The notes below the pieces were generated by a model. It was not told the DNA's origin and did not search any database. It saw only the letters and a program-made list of their open reading frames with translations. A program made the translations under genes and the position numbers. From an uncultured Bacteroidota bacterium (GTDB lineage Bacteria > Bacteroidota > Bacteroidia > Chitinophagales > LD1), in NCBI GenBank assembly GCA_903917755.1, contig CAIXBT010000148.1:1-37156 (forward strand): a DNA stretch of 37,156 nt, read 5' to 3'. How positions within the stretch are numbered: position 1 is the first letter of the stretch; each line of letters opens with the position of its first letter. Below, piece by piece: positions 9,782 through 18,898 of this stretch.

Positions 9782-10282
9782 ATGGCACGTACCGAAACAC
9801 AGATACTAGCAGATATGATGGACAAGACCCGTCAGCTGACACGGTTCTATATTTCGAATCTCAAAACAGTAGATCCCTATGTACCCATTGAGTTTGGCGG
9901 CAAGACCTTCAATAGCATCTACTGGCTCACAGCGCATCTCATGTGGGCAGAGGATAATCTCATCTTGATGGGAACCGGTGCTAAGTCTGTGGCACCGGAA
10001 TGGATCAAACACTATCATCTCGGTGCTGATGGTTCGCTGCATGAAGGGCATGGGGATTATAAATCACTGCTGGGCGAAATGAAACGTATGCATGAGGAAG
10101 CATTAGCCCATCTGACCTCACTGAATGATGAAGATCTCGATAAGCAAAATGCTTTTGGTTTTCATTTTGGAGATGGTGACACTACCAATCGTTTGATCAT
10201 AATGCATGCCATACGCCACGAAGGTATTCACATCGGCAATCTGGCATGGATGTGCAAGATGAATGAGGTCAAGACACCATGA
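9782..10282 (+). CDS. DinB family protein
   Basis: SIYWLTAHLMWAEDNLI and IMHAIRHEGIHIGNLAWMCK: four-helix DinB-like pattern with spaced His. Confidence 0.85.
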   Translation: MARTETQILADMMDKTRQLTRFYISNLKTVDPYVPIEFGGKTFNSIYWLTAHLMWAEDNLILMGTGAKSVAPEWIKHYHLGADGSLHEGHGDYKSLLGEMKRMHEEALAHLTSLNDEDLDKQNAFGFHFGDGDTTNRLIIMHAIRHEGIHIGNLAWMCKMNEVKTP

Positions 10283-10393
10283 TGTGGTTTCTGATCTTTA
10301 ATTAGCTCTGGTCTAGGCTTAAGAGTGTTCATCTTTTATTTTTCGTAATATTTCCTTTACTTCATTCTATTATTGTTATTTAATACATCGGTT

Positions 10394-12238
10394 ATGAAAA
10401 AATTACTCCTACTCGCAGTGACAGGTATCTTTCTGGCATCATGCAATACCAAAAATATAGACTCGGGAGGCCCTAAATACACTGAAGCGGAGATAACCGA
10501 GCAATCAAAAAAGGTAAATGAATATCTGGATAGAAAATTTGATGAGGCTGTGGACCGAAACCCGGAACTCGCATCTACACTTGGTTTGCGCAGTCACTAT
10601 GGAGACTGGACCCAGCGCACCGATGAGAATATCAAGCGCGAATTGGATATTCAAAGAGCCAATCTCGATACCTTGAAAAAGAATTTTAAACTCGATGCCC
10701 TCGATGAGCAAACCAGGCTTAGTGTGAGGCTTACAGAAGAGGAGTTGAGGCGTTCGGAAGATGATTATAAATGGCGGTTTCATAACTACTGGGTATCGCA
10801 GATGGGAGGCGAACACAATGACATACCGGCCTTTTTGGTCAATGTACACAAGGTAGATAGTCTGCCTGATGCAAAGGCTTACATCAGTCGTCTGAAGAAG
10901 CTGGACACAGTGTTCGATCAGGTGCTCTGGCAGCTGCAAAGGAGAGAAGAACTGGGAGTTGTGCCACCGAAATTCACTTTTGATTTTGTGACCAAAAGTG
11001 TAAAGGCATTCATGGAGGGATGTGGCAAAGCCGATTCGACCAATGTGCTATTAACTGATTTTTCGGATAAGGTGGATAAACTCTCGATAGACAAATCTGT
11101 AAAGGATAAGCTCAAAGCGGAAGCCAAAACGGCGATATCCACTACCGTGAAAAATTCTTATCAGAAACTATATGACTACTGGATAGCGCTCGATAAAAAA
11201 ACAGAGAAAAGCGAAGGTGTATGGTCGCTGCCTGATGGAGATGCCTATTATCAATACTGTCTGCGACACAATACTACCACCGCGAAAACACCTGATGAGA
11301 TATTTGAGACAGGTCAAAAAGAGGTGGCGCGAATTCACGCTGAGATGAAAGCGATCATGAAGCAGGTCAATTATAAAAATGACTCGCTACAGGATTTCTT
11401 TACTTTCATGCGCACCGATAAACAATTCAAATATGGTAATGATGACAAGGGCAGACAGAAACTCATAGCTCAATCGAATAGCTATCTTGATACCATTAAG
11501 ATCAAATACCTGAGCAAGTTATTCGCACATATCCCCAAGGCTCCGCTGATCGTCAAACAAGTGGAAAAATTCAGAGAGAAATCAGGAGCAGGAGCATTTT
11601 ATGAAGACCCATCAGAGGATGGTTCGCGTCCTGGCAGGTTCTACGTAAACCTCTACAATATGGACGATGAACCTATGTATCAGATGGAAGCACTCTGCTA
11701 TCATGAGGGTATTCCCGGTCATCATATGCAGATAGCACTGGCTCAGGAACTGAAGAGTGTGCCTAAGTTTCGCCGTCATGGCGGCAATACCGCTTATGTC
11801 GAGGGTTGGGCATTATATTCAGAGAAGATCCCCAAAGAGGTTGGATTATATCAGGATCCATATTCTGATTTCGGTCGTCTGAGCATGGAGGTGTTTCGTG
11901 CGGCGAGGCTCGTGGTAGATGCCGGAATTCATTACAAACACTGGTCGCATCAGCAGGCTATCGACTATATGCTTCAAAACACGGCCAATGCTCCCGGAGA
12001 TTGCAAAACTGAGATTGAACGTTATTTTCTATGGCCTGGTCAGGCTACGGGTTATAAGATCGGAATGATAAAAATCCTTGAGCTACGTGCTAAAGCACAG
12101 GCAGCTCTCGGTGATAAATTTGACATACGCGATTTTCACGATGTAGTGCTGATGAATGGCGCTGTGCCGCTCACCGTACTGGAGGAACTAGTCGATAAAT
12201 GGATCGCTAAGGTCAAGGATCAAAACAAGAAGAGCTAA
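10394..12238 (+). CDS. DUF885 family lipoprotein (predicted metallopeptidase-like)
   Basis: Lipoprotein signal MKKLLLLAVTGIFLASC; CYHEGIPGHHMQIALAQEL and YVEGWALYSEKIPKEVGLYQDPYSDFGRLSMEVFRAARLVVDAGIHYKHW. Confidence 0.92.
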   Translation: MKKLLLLAVTGIFLASCNTKNIDSGGPKYTEAEITEQSKKVNEYLDRKFDEAVDRNPELASTLGLRSHYGDWTQRTDENIKRELDIQRANLDTLKKNFKLDALDEQTRLSVRLTEEELRRSEDDYKWRFHNYWVSQMGGEHNDIPAFLVNVHKVDSLPDAKAYISRLKKLDTVFDQVLWQLQRREELGVVPPKFTFDFVTKSVKAFMEGCGKADSTNVLLTDFSDKVDKLSIDKSVKDKLKAEAKTAISTTVKNSYQKLYDYWIALDKKTEKSEGVWSLPDGDAYYQYCLRHNTTTAKTPDEIFETGQKEVARIHAEMKAIMKQVNYKNDSLQDFFTFMRTDKQFKYGNDDKGRQKLIAQSNSYLDTIKIKYLSKLFAHIPKAPLIVKQVEKFREKSGAGAFYEDPSEDGSRPGRFYVNLYNMDDEPMYQMEALCYHEGIPGHHMQIALAQELKSVPKFRRHGGNTAYVEGWALYSEKIPKEVGLYQDPYSDFGRLSMEVFRAARLVVDAGIHYKHWSHQQAIDYMLQNTANAPGDCKTEIERYFLWPGQATGYKIGMIKILELRAKAQAALGDKFDIRDFHDVVLMNGAVPLTVLEELVDKWIAKVKDQNKKS

Positions 12239-12257
12239 GTGCAAAATCTGTAAGGAT

Positions 12258-12851
12258 ATGGCAGGTGATGATACATTCCTTCTTTTGCGAAAGCATATTG
12301 AGCAGTTCGGACCTATGCGCGATCAGGATTGGCAGCTGATAGAGCCTTATCTCTCTGAGCGTACTATTCGCAAGCATGACTATATGATCCGCGAAGGTGA
12401 AACAGGCCGCGAAGTAGGCTACATACTCAAAGGAGAAATGCGCCATTTTTATACTTATGATGGCGAGGAAAAAACCACTTACTTTTATTTCGAAAATTCA
12501 CTGGTCGCGCCTTATTATAGTTGCCTCAGCGGTCAGCCATCGAGACTGAGTATAGAGGCCCTCAGTGATACTCGTCTTATCATTTTCCCCTATGCTGTCC
12601 TGAAGAAATTATTTGCGGAAAATCAGACATGGAATACCTTCGGAAGGGTAATGGCAGAGTATCTCGGTATGGGTCTTGAGGATCGTATGGCGGGTTTGCT
12701 CATGCTGAGTCCCGAAGAGCGTTATCTGGAACTTTTGAAAAGCAATAAGAAGAAGATCCTTGAGCGCATTCCTCAGCATCTTATCGCAAATTATCTTGGC
12801 ATTACACCGGTCAGTCTGAGCCGCATCAGAAACCGCCTTATCAAAAAGTGA
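12258..12851 (+). CDS. Crp/Fnr family transcriptional regulator
   Basis: cNMP-binding-like domain (IREGETGREVGYILKGEMRHFY) and HTH end IPQHLIANYLGITPVSLSRIRNRL. Confidence 0.9.
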   Translation: MAGDDTFLLLRKHIEQFGPMRDQDWQLIEPYLSERTIRKHDYMIREGETGREVGYILKGEMRHFYTYDGEEKTTYFYFENSLVAPYYSCLSGQPSRLSIEALSDTRLIIFPYAVLKKLFAENQTWNTFGRVMAEYLGMGLEDRMAGLLMLSPEERYLELLKSNKKKILERIPQHLIANYLGITPVSLSRIRNRLIKK

Positions 12852-12856
12852 ACACA

Positions 12857-13942
12857 TTAAACTATCATTTGCGGATTGCTGACATGCAGTTGATCCAGTA
12901 TATTCATTAGTGAGGGGCTTTCATCATGGATACAGATCATTTGTCCATATCTGTCTTCAGCTATCTTATTTTCGATTGCTTTTCTTTTTTCTTCTAAAGT
13001 AAATTGCGCTGCGATGATGTTTTGTATCCTTTGTTCGCTATGGCCACGCTCTGCTATGTGAGTTTCACCGCTGTCGAGCAGTATGATATTATTATTGCAA
13101 AGCGAAAACAGATCCATCTCAGCAAACAATGCCGACTCCAGAAGTATGATCCCTCTTTTGCCATAGAGACCTTTTCTGATATGATATAAAACCTGCGGAG
13201 AGAGCAGCTCATTTAGCTTTTTGAGTTTGCTCAGATCATCAAACATCAGCGCTGAGATTTTATCCAAACTATATTCCGAAATATCGATACCCAGCAGCTC
13301 ACAGATTTGCTGTCTGAGCAGGAGAGAAGCACCGATGATCACTTCCTTACCTATCACATCTGTATCGAGATGATAGATGTCGATATCTTCCGCTTCCCTG
13401 ATCCACTCAGCGCACAGGTGCGATTTGCCTGCGCCTGGCAGTCCTGTCACGCCGATTATCATTTGCCCGGATATACGCTGTTCCAGCTTTTGCTTTACAT
13501 TGATAGGCACATATTCAGGTATCATGCCTTGCTCCAGTTGCAGCGCCTTTGCTGCACTTGAACTGATATGAGAGAGCTCTTTGCGGCAAGGCATCAGAAA
13601 GGTTTCCAGTTCTCTGTTTTGAGATTCTCCCAGATGATGCAACATCAGTTCGAAGTTGAAATCTTCAGCATTACGTAGCCCCCTGATGATGACATTAACA
13701 TTCTGATCGTATGCGAAATCAGCCAGTAGTCCGCTAAAGGAAGTCACCCTTACATTCGTGAAACCGGACAGAGACTCATGGGCCATCCTGAGGCGTTCAT
13801 CAGTTGTGAAAAGATAGTTTTTTAGTGGGTTGCTCCCTATAGCAGCTATCACTTCATCAAAAATTTTCGCTGACCGGGAAATGATATCCATGTGCCCGTA
13901 TGTGATCGGGTCGCCAGAGAAGGCATAGATCGCACTTTTCAT
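12857..13942 (-). CDS. Predicted bifunctional phosphopantetheine adenylyltransferase (CoaD) / dephospho-CoA kinase (CoaE) fusion
   Basis: N-terminal half: FSGDPITYGHMDIISRSAKIFDEVIAAIGSNPLK...VIIRGLRNAEDFNFELMLHHL...ISSSAAKAL (CoaD motifs). C-terminal half: MIIGVTGLPGAGKSHL Walker A, YHLDTDVIGKEV, LDKISALMFDDLSKLKKLNELLSPQVL, RIQNIIAAQFTLEEKRKAIENKI (CoaE motifs). One uninterrupted ORF. Confidence 0.88.
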   Translation of the reverse strand: MKSAIYAFSGDPITYGHMDIISRSAKIFDEVIAAIGSNPLKNYLFTTDERLRMAHESLSGFTNVRVTSFSGLLADFAYDQNVNVIIRGLRNAEDFNFELMLHHLGESQNRELETFLMPCRKELSHISSSAAKALQLEQGMIPEYVPINVKQKLEQRISGQMIIGVTGLPGAGKSHLCAEWIREAEDIDIYHLDTDVIGKEVIIGASLLLRQQICELLGIDISEYSLDKISALMFDDLSKLKKLNELLSPQVLYHIRKGLYGKRGIILLESALFAEMDLFSLCNNNIILLDSGETHIAERGHSEQRIQNIIAAQFTLEEKRKAIENKIAEDRYGQMICIHDESPSLMNILDQLHVSNPQMIV

Positions 13943-14568
13943 TTGTATAGATTTAGTTCGTTGGATAAATTGATTCGTGCCTGTGTTTCGTATTGCAGAC
14001 GATATTTTTCCGTTCTGAAAATATGCTGAGCGGACAATGTTTTTTCAATAAATAATTTTCTCCCGGCATAGAATAATTCATCAGGAAAGATCAGGTACTC
14101 TTCGCGAATGTCAGACACATATTTTCTGTATGTCTCCGGATCTGCCCCGAGTATCTTGATGTCTGTGTCCAGAAATATTTTGATGAGATCATCTTCCTCT
14201 GCATCGATGCGGAAGTGATCTGCTGTATGCAGGATAGCCTCCACTACCTGTGGTATGACAGACTCAGGCAGATGAAGCAGCTGCAGTTTTGCTGAAGCCA
14301 GATCGGCGCTGGCTTGTTCATTGTCATGGCGAAGAGTATCATAGATGCTGTCGTGGTACCATGCAGCAAAAAACAATTCGGCAGGGATATTTCCATCGGT
14401 CAGTGTGTGAAGGTCGCTGAGCATATGGCTGATATGATCCAGGTTGTGATATCTGCGATGTGGCTCCTGATACAAGGTGATAAGCTCATCTATCAGTGAT
14501 GTGGATAAGGCTTCATCAGAACTATAAGCTGCGCAGTGGTTCAGCCAATCTGTTTTAAGTGAGTTCAT
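13939..14568 (-). CDS. HD-domain metal-dependent phosphohydrolase-like protein (COG4339-like)
   Basis: RRYHNLDHISHML, AAWYHDSIYD, FLDTDIKILG; 4-nt overlaps with both neighbours. Confidence 0.85.
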   Translation of the reverse strand: MNSLKTDWLNHCAAYSSDEALSTSLIDELITLYQEPHRRYHNLDHISHMLSDLHTLTDGNIPAELFFAAWYHDSIYDTLRHDNEQASADLASAKLQLLHLPESVIPQVVEAILHTADHFRIDAEEDDLIKIFLDTDIKILGADPETYRKYVSDIREEYLIFPDELFYAGRKLFIEKTLSAQHIFRTEKYRLQYETQARINLSNELNLYK

Positions 14569-15839
14569 ATCTGGTTATTTATTTTGCTTAAGGTGAAACT
14601 GAAAATGAGGATAGATAACACTAACGCGACTGTGCAAACTATAGCCAGAGAGTGCCCGATGGCCAGAGGGTCATGATAGTAATGGTCGGTCAGCAAAGCC
14701 ACACATAATGGGCCGAGACTTAGCCCGATGATATTCTGCAAAAAGAGTGTGAAGGCGGATGCAGTGGAGCGGTAAACCGAAGGAACGAGCTCTTGTATAG
14801 CCGCAGCAGTGACTGCTACAGGTATGCTGACGCATAGTGCATAGGCCATCAATACAGGTATGATATATACGCTGTCAGAAAGCCCCAGTGCCATACAGAC
14901 CGGTATGAACAGGATAAGTGAGAATATAATGATAAGCAGTCTGTTTTTCAGTTTTGAGGTGCCGGGTAGTATATCGCTGATCCGGCCTCCTGCCACGACT
15001 CCTATAGGCGACAGTATCAGTATGCCCAGACCGGTATACCGGCCCACCGTGTCCATAGGCATATGATGTACTCTGTGCAGCAGCGATGGTATCCATACTC
15101 CTGTGGCATATACTGCGATGTTGAATATGGCCGATCCAAGACTGATGAGCATAAATGTGCCGCCATCTGATCTCATATAGGCTACGAAATCTCTCACTGA
15201 AGTATGAGCGATAGATGCCGGTCTCTCAGGTTCTTTGACCAGCATGAATATCAGTGCCACTAGCAGACCCGGTAAACCAAGAATGAAGAATATCAGTTGC
15301 CAGGAAAAAATAGAGCCGATCACAGGGAGTGTGTAGATGGTTTGCGCTCCCAATAGTTTCAGCATATAGCCGCCTATGATGTATGCGAGCCCGGCACCGA
15401 GATATATGCCGGATGAATATATACCAATAGCTGTGGCCAATTGTTTCTTAGGAAAAAGATCAGTGAGCAACGGGTATGCTGCAGGTGTCAGTGCTGCCTC
15501 TCCGACCCCTACTCCGATACGGCCTGTCAGTAGCTGTATGAAACTCTTCGCACTGCCACAGATTGCAGTAAAGAAGCTCCATAGTGCAATGCCTGAAGCA
15601 ATGATCCGAACCCTTGAACCGCGATCAGCCATGACACCGAGGGGCAGGCTCATTAAGGCATAAAATACTGCAAACCCTGCGCCGGTCAGTAGCCCTGCCG
15701 ACGTGTCTGTGAGGTGAAGGTCATGTTTCATCGGTTCGATGAGGAGATTGATCACATATCTGTCCATGAATGAAAGCATGTAGGCCAGCATCAGCAGCAG
15801 GAGTATGGCCCATTTGTTTGATATATGATATGCTCTCAT
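14565..15839 (-). CDS. MFS transporter (spinster-like)
   Basis: LLMLAYMLSFMDRYVINLLIEPMKHDLHLTDTSAGLLTGAGFAVFYALMSLPLGVMADRGSRVRII; about 12 TM segments. Confidence 0.93.
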   Translation of the reverse strand: MRAYHISNKWAILLLLMLAYMLSFMDRYVINLLIEPMKHDLHLTDTSAGLLTGAGFAVFYALMSLPLGVMADRGSRVRIIASGIALWSFFTAICGSAKSFIQLLTGRIGVGVGEAALTPAAYPLLTDLFPKKQLATAIGIYSSGIYLGAGLAYIIGGYMLKLLGAQTIYTLPVIGSIFSWQLIFFILGLPGLLVALIFMLVKEPERPASIAHTSVRDFVAYMRSDGGTFMLISLGSAIFNIAVYATGVWIPSLLHRVHHMPMDTVGRYTGLGILILSPIGVVAGGRISDILPGTSKLKNRLLIIIFSLILFIPVCMALGLSDSVYIIPVLMAYALCVSIPVAVTAAAIQELVPSVYRSTASAFTLFLQNIIGLSLGPLCVALLTDHYYHDPLAIGHSLAIVCTVALVLSILIFSFTLSKINNQI

Positions 15840-15918
15840 CGTTTGCTTGATTTATGATACAAATGTACATGGATCAATATGCACCCGCATTGATGTATGA
15901 TAAGATTTTCAGATTGGG

Positions 15919-16503
15919 CTATTTTTCTTTCCTGATGCGGCTGAGAGACTCAGGTGTAATGCCCAGATAGGAAGCTATATAATGATGCGGCACCATATTG
16001 ACCAGCTGCGGATATATGGACAGCAGCTCATTGTAGCGCTCTGCAGCTGATCTGTGTTGCAGCGAATAGATACGCTCCAGTGCCAGCATATAGTTGTACT
16101 CTGCCATCTTGCGGCCCAGTCTGTCTATAGCCGGATGGGTCTCATACAGATGTTCCAGATCTGCGTGACTGATCACGATCATGCTGCAATCAGTGATGGC
16201 ATGAATATTTTCCTGAGATGCGATCCGTTTTGTGAAACTAGTAAAAGAAGACACGAACGGATTGCGCTGCCCAAAGTTGAAATAGGATGTATACTCCTTA
16301 TCATTAGCCAGATGATATACACGCATCACACCGCTTATCAGAAAACCTATATGCGAGGACACCTGTCCCTCACGCAGCCAGTACTCACCTTTGGCGATAT
16401 CAAGGCTCGTCATTCGATCATACAGGGCCTCAATATCAGTATCTCCGAGCGGGGAGAAATGATTGAGTTGTTTGATGAGAATATCGGGTAAACTGTGATC
16501 CAT
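15919..16503 (-). CDS. Crp/Fnr family transcriptional regulator
   Basis: LREGQVSSHIGFLISGVMRVYHL cNMP-like domain; VPHHYIASYLGITPESLSRIRKEK HTH end. Confidence 0.9.
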   Translation of the reverse strand: MDHSLPDILIKQLNHFSPLGDTDIEALYDRMTSLDIAKGEYWLREGQVSSHIGFLISGVMRVYHLANDKEYTSYFNFGQRNPFVSSFTSFTKRIASQENIHAITDCSMIVISHADLEHLYETHPAIDRLGRKMAEYNYMLALERIYSLQHRSAAERYNELLSIYPQLVNMVPHHYIASYLGITPESLSRIRKEK

Positions 16504-16579
16504 GATCTGTTTGAGATTGAAAATAACAAAAATGCTCTTTTTATTATCTTATGTTATCGTCCCGCTTTATCGCCTGCTA

Positions 16580-16587
16580 TAGCTTTG
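16580..16587 (+). promoter_or_regulatory. Putative Bacteroidetes -7 element (TAnnTTTG) upstream of the DUF4260 gene
   Basis: TAGCTTTG, exact match to TAnnTTTG, 20 nt before ATG 16608; no clear -33 TTTG seen. Confidence 0.4.
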
Positions 16588-16607
16588 CACCATAAAATAA
16601 CAACAAT

Positions 16608-16958
16608 ATGGACAAAGTACTCAAACTCGAAGAACTGGCACAGTTCGGCATCGCATTGGTAGCTTTATATTATCAGCCTCTGGAATTCAGATGGTGGGCA
16701 TGGATCATTCTTTTCTTCATGCCTGATTTAGGTATGCTCGGTTATCTTATCAATACGACTGCTGGTGCCGTTTCCTATAATCTCTTTCACCACAAAATGG
16801 TCGCCCTTCTTTTTCTCGGTGCAGGCTGGTATCTGAGCCTTCCATTGGTGACATTAACAGGTTTGTTGCTGTATGCTCATACATCATTTGACAGGGTCAT
16901 GGGTTATGGGTTGAAATATTTTGATAGCTTCAAGCATACCCATCTGGGCTCGCTGTAA
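16608..16958 (+). CDS. DUF4260-like membrane protein
   Basis: EELAQFGIALVALYYQPLEFRWWAWIILFFMPDLGMLGYLIN; four hydrophobic segments. Confidence 0.88.
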   Translation: MDKVLKLEELAQFGIALVALYYQPLEFRWWAWIILFFMPDLGMLGYLINTTAGAVSYNLFHHKMVALLFLGAGWYLSLPLVTLTGLLLYAHTSFDRVMGYGLKYFDSFKHTHLGSL

Positions 16959-17009
16959 GACTTGAATTTCCCAATAAAAGGTTGTACTTTTCATACAAAT
17001 AAAACATTT

Positions 17010-17417
17010 ATGGTACCTATCACAAGTTTCAAACAGCAGGTCACATTTAACGCCTCGCCCGAAGAACTCTATGAGCAGATCATGGATGCAGAGAAGCATG
17101 GCAAACTCACCGGAGGCAAGGCGACAATGAGTCGGAAAGTAGGAGGGGAGTTCAGCCTGTTTGACGGTTCTGCTTATGGCAGAAATATTGAACTGATCCC
17201 TGGAAGGAAGGTCGTACAAACATGGCGTATGCGTCAGGACAACTGGCCGGAAGATGTGATGTCTGAGATCACTTTTGATTTTCAGGCTGCTGGAAAGAAT
17301 AAGACCAAACTGATATTCACTCAGAGGAATATTCCAACCAATGTGGCAGATGAATTTAAACAGGGATGGAAAGACTACTACTGGGAGCCGCTCAAGGCGA
17401 TCTTCAATAAAAAATAG
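17010..17417 (+). CDS. SRPBCC (AHSA1-like) domain protein
   Basis: VTFNASPEELYEQIMDAEKHGKLTGGKATMSRKVGGEFSLFDGSAYGRNIELIPGRKVVQTWRMRQDNWPE; in-frame ORF opens at 16962, but MVPITSF start at 17010 preferred. Confidence 0.88.
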   Translation: MVPITSFKQQVTFNASPEELYEQIMDAEKHGKLTGGKATMSRKVGGEFSLFDGSAYGRNIELIPGRKVVQTWRMRQDNWPEDVMSEITFDFQAAGKNKTKLIFTQRNIPTNVADEFKQGWKDYYWEPLKAIFNKK

Positions 17418-17426
17418 CCAATATCA

Positions 17427-18560
17427 TTAACCTTCGATCAGATGTGGTACGAATCTGCTTGTATTAGAAGTGATAGGTGAATCTGACTCTCTGATCCCCA
17501 TTCCTGCAGGCTCCTGACCGATGATCCAGCTACCCAGCACCGCATATTTGCCCTGATTTTGTGGCAGCGTGAATAGTGTCTGAAATATGGTTTTTGTATT
17601 ACCATACTCACCACGTGTCTCTTCTGTCTTCTGCCCGTTTTCATACATGATGATGTTATTTCCCTCCCGGCTCCAGATCGGTTTCTCTACATATGAGCCG
17701 TAAAAAGGTTTATCAAAAGATGCTTCGAGCAATAGTTCGTGATTAGGAAATAAGCGCCACAATATTGGCAGGATGGCCTTGCAGGAGAGGAGCATTTTCC
17801 ATGCCGGCTCTATCCATAGCGACCTGTTCTTATCAAGCGGGATGTTTTTGCCGAAATCTTCTGCCAGCATCATTTCCCAGGGATATAATTTGAAAATATT
17901 TTTCATGGCTATACCTTCATTATCCACCCATACATTCAGCGTGGTGTCCCATCCGATCTCATCTACGAATATGAAACAGGCCTCAATGCCCGCCTGAATG
18001 GCGCAGTCTCGCATATATTCAGTGGTGGTGAGGTCTTCGAGAGATCGTTTTACACAGGCGAAATACAGCGGCTCGCGGTAAAGATAATCTTTCAGAAAGG
18101 CCCAGTAGGCTACTAATTTTTCGTGTATGGAGTTGAACTGGTCTTTGCTCCGGTCGAAGTCCTGCAGCCAGTACCACTGCACCACAGCTGCTTCAAACAG
18201 CGAGGTAGGAGTGTCGGCATTGAATTCCAGCATCTTGATCTGTCCGTCTTTGTAGCATAGATCAAACCTTCCGTATATGGCCGGAAGGTCTTCATTCCAG
18301 CTGTTTTCGATCTCGGGGATAATGAACTCCGGTATCTGAAATTGAGCATATAGTTTTTTGTCGATCACATACTGTACAGCCTGTAGGCACATCTGCCATA
18401 GTGTGGCGGTGGCGGTTTCGATACGGTCTATCTCATTCATGCGAAATGAATAATAAACTGTCTCGTCCCAGTAGGGAACATTAGTAGTGTGAAATCCGAA
18501 GCCGATCTTTTCGACGGCTTGCTGCCAGTTATTTCTGGGTGGAGTGGTGTATCTTTCCAT
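17427..18560 (-). CDS. Glutathionylspermidine synthase-like ATP-grasp ligase (YgiC/YjfC type)
   Basis: YGRFDLCYKDGQIKMLEFNADTPTSLFEAAVVQWYW, KPFYGSYVEKPIWSREGNNI, GKYAVLGSWIIGQEPAGMGIRESDSPITSNTSRFVPHLI; synthetase domain only, no amidase domain. Confidence 0.9.
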   Translation of the reverse strand: MERYTTPPRNNWQQAVEKIGFGFHTTNVPYWDETVYYSFRMNEIDRIETATATLWQMCLQAVQYVIDKKLYAQFQIPEFIIPEIENSWNEDLPAIYGRFDLCYKDGQIKMLEFNADTPTSLFEAAVVQWYWLQDFDRSKDQFNSIHEKLVAYWAFLKDYLYREPLYFACVKRSLEDLTTTEYMRDCAIQAGIEACFIFVDEIGWDTTLNVWVDNEGIAMKNIFKLYPWEMMLAEDFGKNIPLDKNRSLWIEPAWKMLLSCKAILPILWRLFPNHELLLEASFDKPFYGSYVEKPIWSREGNNIIMYENGQKTEETRGEYGNTKTIFQTLFTLPQNQGKYAVLGSWIIGQEPAGMGIRESDSPITSNTSRFVPHLIEG

Positions 18561-18567
18561 AGATGTG

Positions 18568-18894
18568 TTATGAAGAAACAGTCAGATGGCCCGATCCGTA
18601 GCCTCCCCGGATCACATTGCTTTTGCCGTAATTGACGCCGTAATTGCTATGTTCGGCTATGGCATCGGAATAATATCCGTAATGCGTATACATGCCGTAG
18701 TAATTGTCTCCGATGGGGCGAAAGGCTCTGTACCACATATGTGTGTGATAGGTGGGGCTGAATTCTGCCGTAGTGTCGGATCTCATATATACATGCCGGT
18801 CTCCTGCTGTCCATTCGTTTTCGGGGTCGTGCTTATTGCATGAGGCGAGGGCAGCAGTGATCAAAACCAGTGATATAGCTCTTGATTTTTTCAT
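18568..18894 (-). CDS. Small lipoprotein with C-terminal RGGYG motif
   Basis: MKKSRAISLVLITAALASC lipobox; C-terminus SNVIRGGYGSGHLTVSS; 7 nt upstream of the ATP-grasp gene. Confidence 0.75.
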   Translation of the reverse strand: MKKSRAISLVLITAALASCNKHDPENEWTAGDRHVYMRSDTTAEFSPTYHTHMWYRAFRPIGDNYYGMYTHYGYYSDAIAEHSNYGVNYGKSNVIRGGYGSGHLTVSS

Positions 18895-18898
18895 GGGG

